Shown here piece after piece: positions 60,771 through 64,000 of a stretch of 64,000 nucleotides of DNA (position 1 is the first letter of the stretch; each line of letters begins with the position of its first letter). A program made the position numbers and the translations under genes. Source of the DNA: JANMCE01 sp963791625 (GTDB lineage: Bacteria; Actinomycetota; Acidimicrobiia; Acidimicrobiales; Ilumatobacteraceae); contig CAWBTA010000006.1 of the NCBI GenBank assembly GCA_963791625.1, positions 1,302,001 through 1,366,000 on the forward strand. Direction: 5' to 3'. The notes beneath the pieces were generated by a model. It had not been told where the DNA came from, made no database searches, and saw only the letters and a program-made list of their open reading frames with translations.

Positions 60771-61288
60771 CCGACGAAACCGAATATGTCGACAGCTACG
60801 AAGATGTGTCGGTCTTTGCGCTCGACACCGATCGCGAGCAGACGCTGTTGGATGCCCAAACCGAATGCTGCTTCATGTGGAGCACGTCAGCCGGTGACCC
60901 CGTCGGGGTCATCATGAACTACGTGGCTCAGGACGGCCGTTTCTGGCTGACCTGTACCCGCCGACGCAAGCGGGTTCCGGCCATTGAGGCACGCCCACGA
61001 GTGGCGATTGCCATCAGTAGCCGCGGCACCGACATCGGCATAAGCCAGACCGTCACATACAAGGGCAACGCCATCGTGCATGAGGACGATGACACCAAGG
61101 CCTGGTTCTACCCGGCACTGGCCGCCAAGGTCCGGCCCGAAAGCAGCGAGCAACAGGCCGCGTTCGTACACCACCTTGCCACCCCCGGCCGTGTGGTCAT
61201 CGAGATTGTGCCCGACAAGCGCATCGGGTTCGATGCCGAGCAGATGTTCCGCAACTCCCCTGCCGGTTCGAGCCGCTCAAAGGTCTGA
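60767..61288 (+). CDS. PPOX-fold (pyridoxamine-5'-phosphate-oxidase-like) protein
   Basis: 173 residues, split-barrel flavin/F420-binding fold: LLDAQTECCFMWSTSAGDPVGVIMNYV, DGRFWLTCTRRRKRVPAIEARPRVAIAIS, YKGNAIVHEDD. Members reduce varied substrates with F420H2 or FMN; cofactor cannot be told here. Last gene of the plus-strand array; converges on the TIM-barrel gene with three bases between stops. Confidence 0.85.
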   Translation: MTDETEYVDSYEDVSVFALDTDREQTLLDAQTECCFMWSTSAGDPVGVIMNYVAQDGRFWLTCTRRRKRVPAIEARPRVAIAISSRGTDIGISQTVTYKGNAIVHEDDDTKAWFYPALAAKVRPESSEQQAAFVHHLATPGRVVIEIVPDKRIGFDAEQMFRNSPAGSSRSKV

Positions 61289-61291
61289 TTC

Positions 61292-62137
61292 TCAGCCGGT
61301 TGTCACCGCCGCCAACACGCGGCGCATGCCTTCGGCACTGGCCAGCGCGGCATTCTCCATCGGCGCAGCCCACAGTTCGTGTGAGCAAACTTCAAGCGAG
61401 ATGGGCGCAGTGACACCCATCTCGATGAGGGTCTTCACGAAGCCGACCGAATCAAAGGTTCCGTCCCCCGGCGGCACGCGGGATGCGAGGCAGTCCTCCT
61501 TGTAGTCGTCGAGGACACGTACGGCAGGGCCGTCGTTCATCTGTACAGCGAAGATCTTCTCGGCGGGAAGGGCACGAATGAGTGCGAGATCGTTGGCGCC
61601 GCGTGTGTGGTGCCAGATGTCGGCGCAGTAGCCGGCGTTGTCCCGTCCGACCGCTTCTACGATTGCCTGCGCGTCGGCAGCGGTAGCTATGTTCGTGTAG
61701 GGCAGCCATTCGATGCCAACCAAGAGACCGTGTCGAGCCGCACGATCGCACAATTCGCCGAACCGTTCGACGGCCTGAGCGAAGGGGCATTCGTACGGCC
61801 CGATGACCTGCAGGTAACGAACGCCCGCCGCGTCCGAGAGTTCATACGCCAGTTCTTCGACCATGCGACATTCTTCGGCCGGCGGACCCTCGGTGGCCCA
61901 CCAACCACGAGCTGTTTCCACCTCGGCGATACAGAGGCCGTGATCGGTAACGAGTCTGGCCAACTGGGCGGCGGTACGCCCGGCATCGCGCATGCGACCG
62001 TAGGCCTGCGCGTAGAGGCCAATCCCCTGGTACCCCGTTGCTGCCGCAGCACGCACGCGTGCGTCGAAGTCATCGAAACGGGGTCGACTGAAATGGGACC
62101 ACACCAGGTCCGGCCAACTGAGGTCGTGGGCGTTCAT
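61292..62137 (-). CDS. Sugar-phosphate isomerase/epimerase-type TIM barrel (AP-endonuclease 2 fold)
   Basis: 281 residues. Xylose-isomerase-like barrel: GYQGIGLYAQAYGRM, IAEVETARGWW, VGIEWLPYTNI, NAGYCADIWHHTRGAND, IFAVQMNDGP, ISLEVCSHELW. Metal ligands are the Glu in GIEW, Asp in CADIWH, His and final Glu in LEVCS. Often found with ThuA-like proteins and oxidoreductases in sugar, inositol or glycoside catabolism. ATG 62137 overlaps the Rieske (3) stop. Confidence 0.87.
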   Translation of the reverse strand: MNAHDLSWPDLVWSHFSRPRFDDFDARVRAAAATGYQGIGLYAQAYGRMRDAGRTAAQLARLVTDHGLCIAEVETARGWWATEGPPAEECRMVEELAYELSDAAGVRYLQVIGPYECPFAQAVERFGELCDRAARHGLLVGIEWLPYTNIATAADAQAIVEAVGRDNAGYCADIWHHTRGANDLALIRALPAEKIFAVQMNDGPAVRVLDDYKEDCLASRVPPGDGTFDSVGFVKTLIEMGVTAPISLEVCSHELWAAPMENAALASAEGMRRVLAAVTTG

Positions 62138-63354
62138 GGGAGATCCTGCCAACCGTCGAGCAGGTCGGGCACGCGCAGTTCAGGCGCGATGCGATCGGAG
62201 CCGATCACCTTGTCGATCCAGGCGTGCACATGGCTGATGCGTCGCTCTTGATAGTTGATGACCTGACCTCCGTGGGCTGCGTATTCCATGGAGCGCTGAA
62301 TAGGTTCGAGGTTGCGGTAGTCCTCCTCCATCACGAGATCGAATCGGTTAAGCCGCTTGTCCCACAGATCTCGGTGCGGGATGTCACCATCACCCCAGTC
62401 GGGCACGAACCAGGTGATGTCGAGCCGCGTGCGATCGACGGCTTCGGGCCAGAACACCAGGAACGGAAACCCGCGTGCGTCGAGCGGTGCGATGAGGTTC
62501 GGGAAGATGCCGTGGGCCGGTTGCAGGTTCGCTTGGAACACCGCTTCGGCCCCGTCGAAGATCGGCAGAATCTCGCGTCCGTCACCACGGGTACCGGGCA
62601 ACACGGGCGACACCATCGATTGATGCCCGTTCGGGTACAGCGTTATGACCGTGCCTTTCGTGGAAAGAACCGGCGCAACGGTGGTTGGGTGCACGGTGCG
62701 GGCGTGGTACACCTCAAGGAATGCCTCAGCCATGACTTTCCAGTTACAGCGGACATGGGCCGTCTTGACGTCGAGAATGCGGAGCTTTGGCACCGTGAGG
62801 CACTGCAGCACATCGGGCAACGGTGCCAACCATTCGAGCAACGGTGCAGCATCGTGGTCGAGGTTCACAAAATGCCATCCGCCGAACGATTCGCAGCGTA
62901 CCGATGGCAGGCAGCGCTCCTCCTTCAGGAGACCCAAGAAGTCCCGTTCGTCCGGAACCCGAATCAATGAGCCATGCAGGTCATAGCTCCAGCCGTGGAA
63001 CTGGCAGACAAAGAGCCGCGTCGAACCGACCTGGTCACGAGCGACCGGCGCACCGCGATGTCGACAGGCGTTGAAGAAGGCCCGTACCGTTCCATCGTCA
63101 CCCCTTGCGAGGATGATGGAGGCCCCGGCGATCTCGCACACCTTGTAGGAACCCGTCCCGGGCAACTCGCTGTCATGACCGGCGTACAGCCACGACTTCT
63201 TCCAGAGATGCTCGCGTTCGAGCGCGTAAAACTCGGGGTCGGTGTAGCGACCGAGCGGGAGGTCGGGCAGTTTCGGGAAGCCGTCGGGCGGAGCCGTTCG
63301 TGCGGCTTCGTACTCCGAACGCTCCTTGAAACGAGCCAGATATGCGCTGTCCAT
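62134..63354 (-). CDS. Rieske non-heme iron oxygenase alpha subunit (3)
   Basis: 406 residues. Rieske ligands CRHRG (about 97-101) and CQFHGWSY (about 116-123). Iron site NWKVMAEAFLEVYHARTVHP (about 206-225). More typical of the large-subunit family than copy 1. Forms an ATGA-coupled pair with the TIM-barrel gene. An AGACT/AGTCT inverted repeat lies upstream. Confidence 0.94.
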   Translation of the reverse strand: MDSAYLARFKERSEYEAARTAPPDGFPKLPDLPLGRYTDPEFYALEREHLWKKSWLYAGHDSELPGTGSYKVCEIAGASIILARGDDGTVRAFFNACRHRGAPVARDQVGSTRLFVCQFHGWSYDLHGSLIRVPDERDFLGLLKEERCLPSVRCESFGGWHFVNLDHDAAPLLEWLAPLPDVLQCLTVPKLRILDVKTAHVRCNWKVMAEAFLEVYHARTVHPTTVAPVLSTKGTVITLYPNGHQSMVSPVLPGTRGDGREILPIFDGAEAVFQANLQPAHGIFPNLIAPLDARGFPFLVFWPEAVDRTRLDITWFVPDWGDGDIPHRDLWDKRLNRFDLVMEEDYRNLEPIQRSMEYAAHGGQVINYQERRISHVHAWIDKVIGSDRIAPELRVPDLLDGWQDLP

Positions 63355-63379
63355 GGCTACCCCCCTGTCGACTTACTTG

Positions 63380-63395
63380 AGACTGACTCTAGTCT
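63380..63395. promoter_or_regulatory. Inverted repeat upstream of Rieske (3)
   Basis: AGACT and AGTCT arms with a six-base spacer, 26 bases before the Rieske ATG (minus strand) and just beyond the VOC stop. Position fits a repressor site overlapping the promoter. Confidence 0.35.
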
Positions 63396-63400
63396 GACAG

Positions 63401-63937
63401 CTACAGCTGGCGAACCGGGTCGTCACCCGTCCAACCGACGGCAGCGTCACGTACGAGAGCGTAGAACCGCTCTAAGCCATCGGATCGTTCGTAGAGCTCC
63501 ACCATGTGGCCGAGGGTGGCCCACGTGTCCATGAAGTGATAACGGGTGTTGGTCGAGCGGGCGCTCATGGCCAGCTCGAAGCCCAGCGACTCGAGGTGAG
63601 CGGTTGCCGCACCAAGATGAGGAACCACAAACGCCGTGTGGTGCAGTCCGGTCTCGTCCACGCCGTATCGCTCGCGCACGATGCTCGGAGCCGTGCCGTG
63701 GTCCTGCATGAGTTCGACCATGAGCGACCCCCATTGGCCGTACGCGGAGGAGTGGTCGAACGCCGCGGGCGTGCCGCGATAGACGACATCACGACCCTCG
63801 ATGTGGCGGCGGATGAAGAACGGACCCGCACCGAAGTCGGCGGCCCAGCGAGCCGCGGCGACATCGACATCGGGTACCGCATAGGCGATCTGCACCGGTG
63901 ACCCGAGCACCGGAAGATCGATCGTCACAAGCCACAT
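63401..63937 (-). CDS. VOC-superfamily (glyoxalase/dioxygenase-fold) protein
   Basis: 178 residues with two beta-alpha-beta-beta-beta units: IAYAVPDVDVAAARWAADFGAGPFFI and LHHTAFVVPHLGAATAHLESLGFELAM. The second repeat supplies HH and E (MVELYER) as possible metal ligands. Such proteins range from glyoxalases to epimerases and extradiol dioxygenases; none can be chosen. It sits upstream of the Rieske (3) pair on the same strand. Confidence 0.8.
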   Translation of the reverse strand: MWLVTIDLPVLGSPVQIAYAVPDVDVAAARWAADFGAGPFFIRRHIEGRDVVYRGTPAAFDHSSAYGQWGSLMVELMQDHGTAPSIVRERYGVDETGLHHTAFVVPHLGAATAHLESLGFELAMSARSTNTRYHFMDTWATLGHMVELYERSDGLERFYALVRDAAVGWTGDDPVRQL

Positions 63938-63958
63938 CGTAGGCGTGATAGTCGATCC

Positions 63959-64000
63959 ATGGACGACCGGGGGCCCCGGTCGCGGGCAATGCTAAGGACC
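63959..64000 (+). CDS. Possible start of a further gene, cut by the window edge
   Basis: ATG at 63959 opens a frame (MDDRGPRSRAMLRT) that continues to the window end, divergent from the VOC gene. The basic start would suit a TetR-type regulator, but fourteen residues are too few to decide. Confidence 0.25.
   Translation, partial: MDDRGPRSRAMLRT

Overview
The window reads as chromosomal DNA of a high-GC actinobacterium. The closest match from gene content is a member of the class Acidimicrobiia (Ilumatobacter-like). The clues are an mtrA-mtrB-lpqB-like two-component locus, an actinobacterial conservon (cvnA/B/C/D homologues), a MarP-like periplasmic protease, an LLM-class oxidoreductase of the flavin/F420 type, glycine-type GlyQS, and frequent GTG starts with GTGA/ATGA overlaps. 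The taxonomic call is inference; no rRNA gene is present. I see no insertion sequence gene, prophage, CRISPR array or plasmid function.

Layout. 1-5.5 kb: small accessory genes (methyltransferase, phosphotransferase-like protein, SnoaL-like and cupin proteins, RDD membrane protein, cyclic-nucleotide-binding protein). 5.5-5.95 kb: a 23-bp tandem repeat and two tRNA genes (CAU and Asn-GUU). 5.97-26.3 kb: housekeeping core on mostly the minus strand: terC-dnaG-rpoD, ppdK, M50 protease, glyS-recO-uppS, dinG, mtrA, a heavily frameshifted mtrB and lpqB-like pair, then phoH-ybeY-corC-era as an overlapping operon. 26.4-36.1 kb: signalling region with a TPR-EAL phosphodiesterase, a conservon whose roadblock gene is divergent from the kinase, a MarP-like protease, an ECF sigma factor, a small secreted protein and a membrane protein.

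36.2-44.8 kb: a nine-part operon-like array for reductive pyrimidine/hydantoin catabolism (beta-ureidopropionase-like amidase, dihydropyrimidinase, methylmalonate-semialdehyde dehydrogenase, LLM oxidoreductase) joined to its own ABC importer. It is preceded by an 85-nt structured element whose closing helix would hide the ribosome binding site. A second, diverged copy of the same element lies 1.8 kb upstream, just before the ECF sigma gene. This pair is the best candidate in the window for an undescribed regulator.

46.6-63.9 kb: a catabolic gene cluster with three Rieske oxygenase alpha subunits, a P450, three SDRs, two ThuA-like proteins, an acyl-CoA dehydrogenase (one frameshift), a thiolase-like protein with a DUF35 partner, an acetoin/2-oxoacid dehydrogenase E1-alpha/E1-beta/E2 set, a sugar-isomerase-like TIM barrel, a PPOX-fold protein and a VOC protein. 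Paired SDR-ThuA genes occur twice. The substrate is unknown; the set suggests oxidative opening of a cyclic or branched compound followed by acyl-CoA-type cleavage. Reductase and ferredoxin partners are not in the window.

Sequence quality note: between about 20.2 and 22.3 kb reading frames break every one to two hundred bases, and single frameshifts sit near 31.39 kb (cvnA) and 51.76 kb (acyl-CoA dehydrogenase). These may be assembly errors rather than biology.
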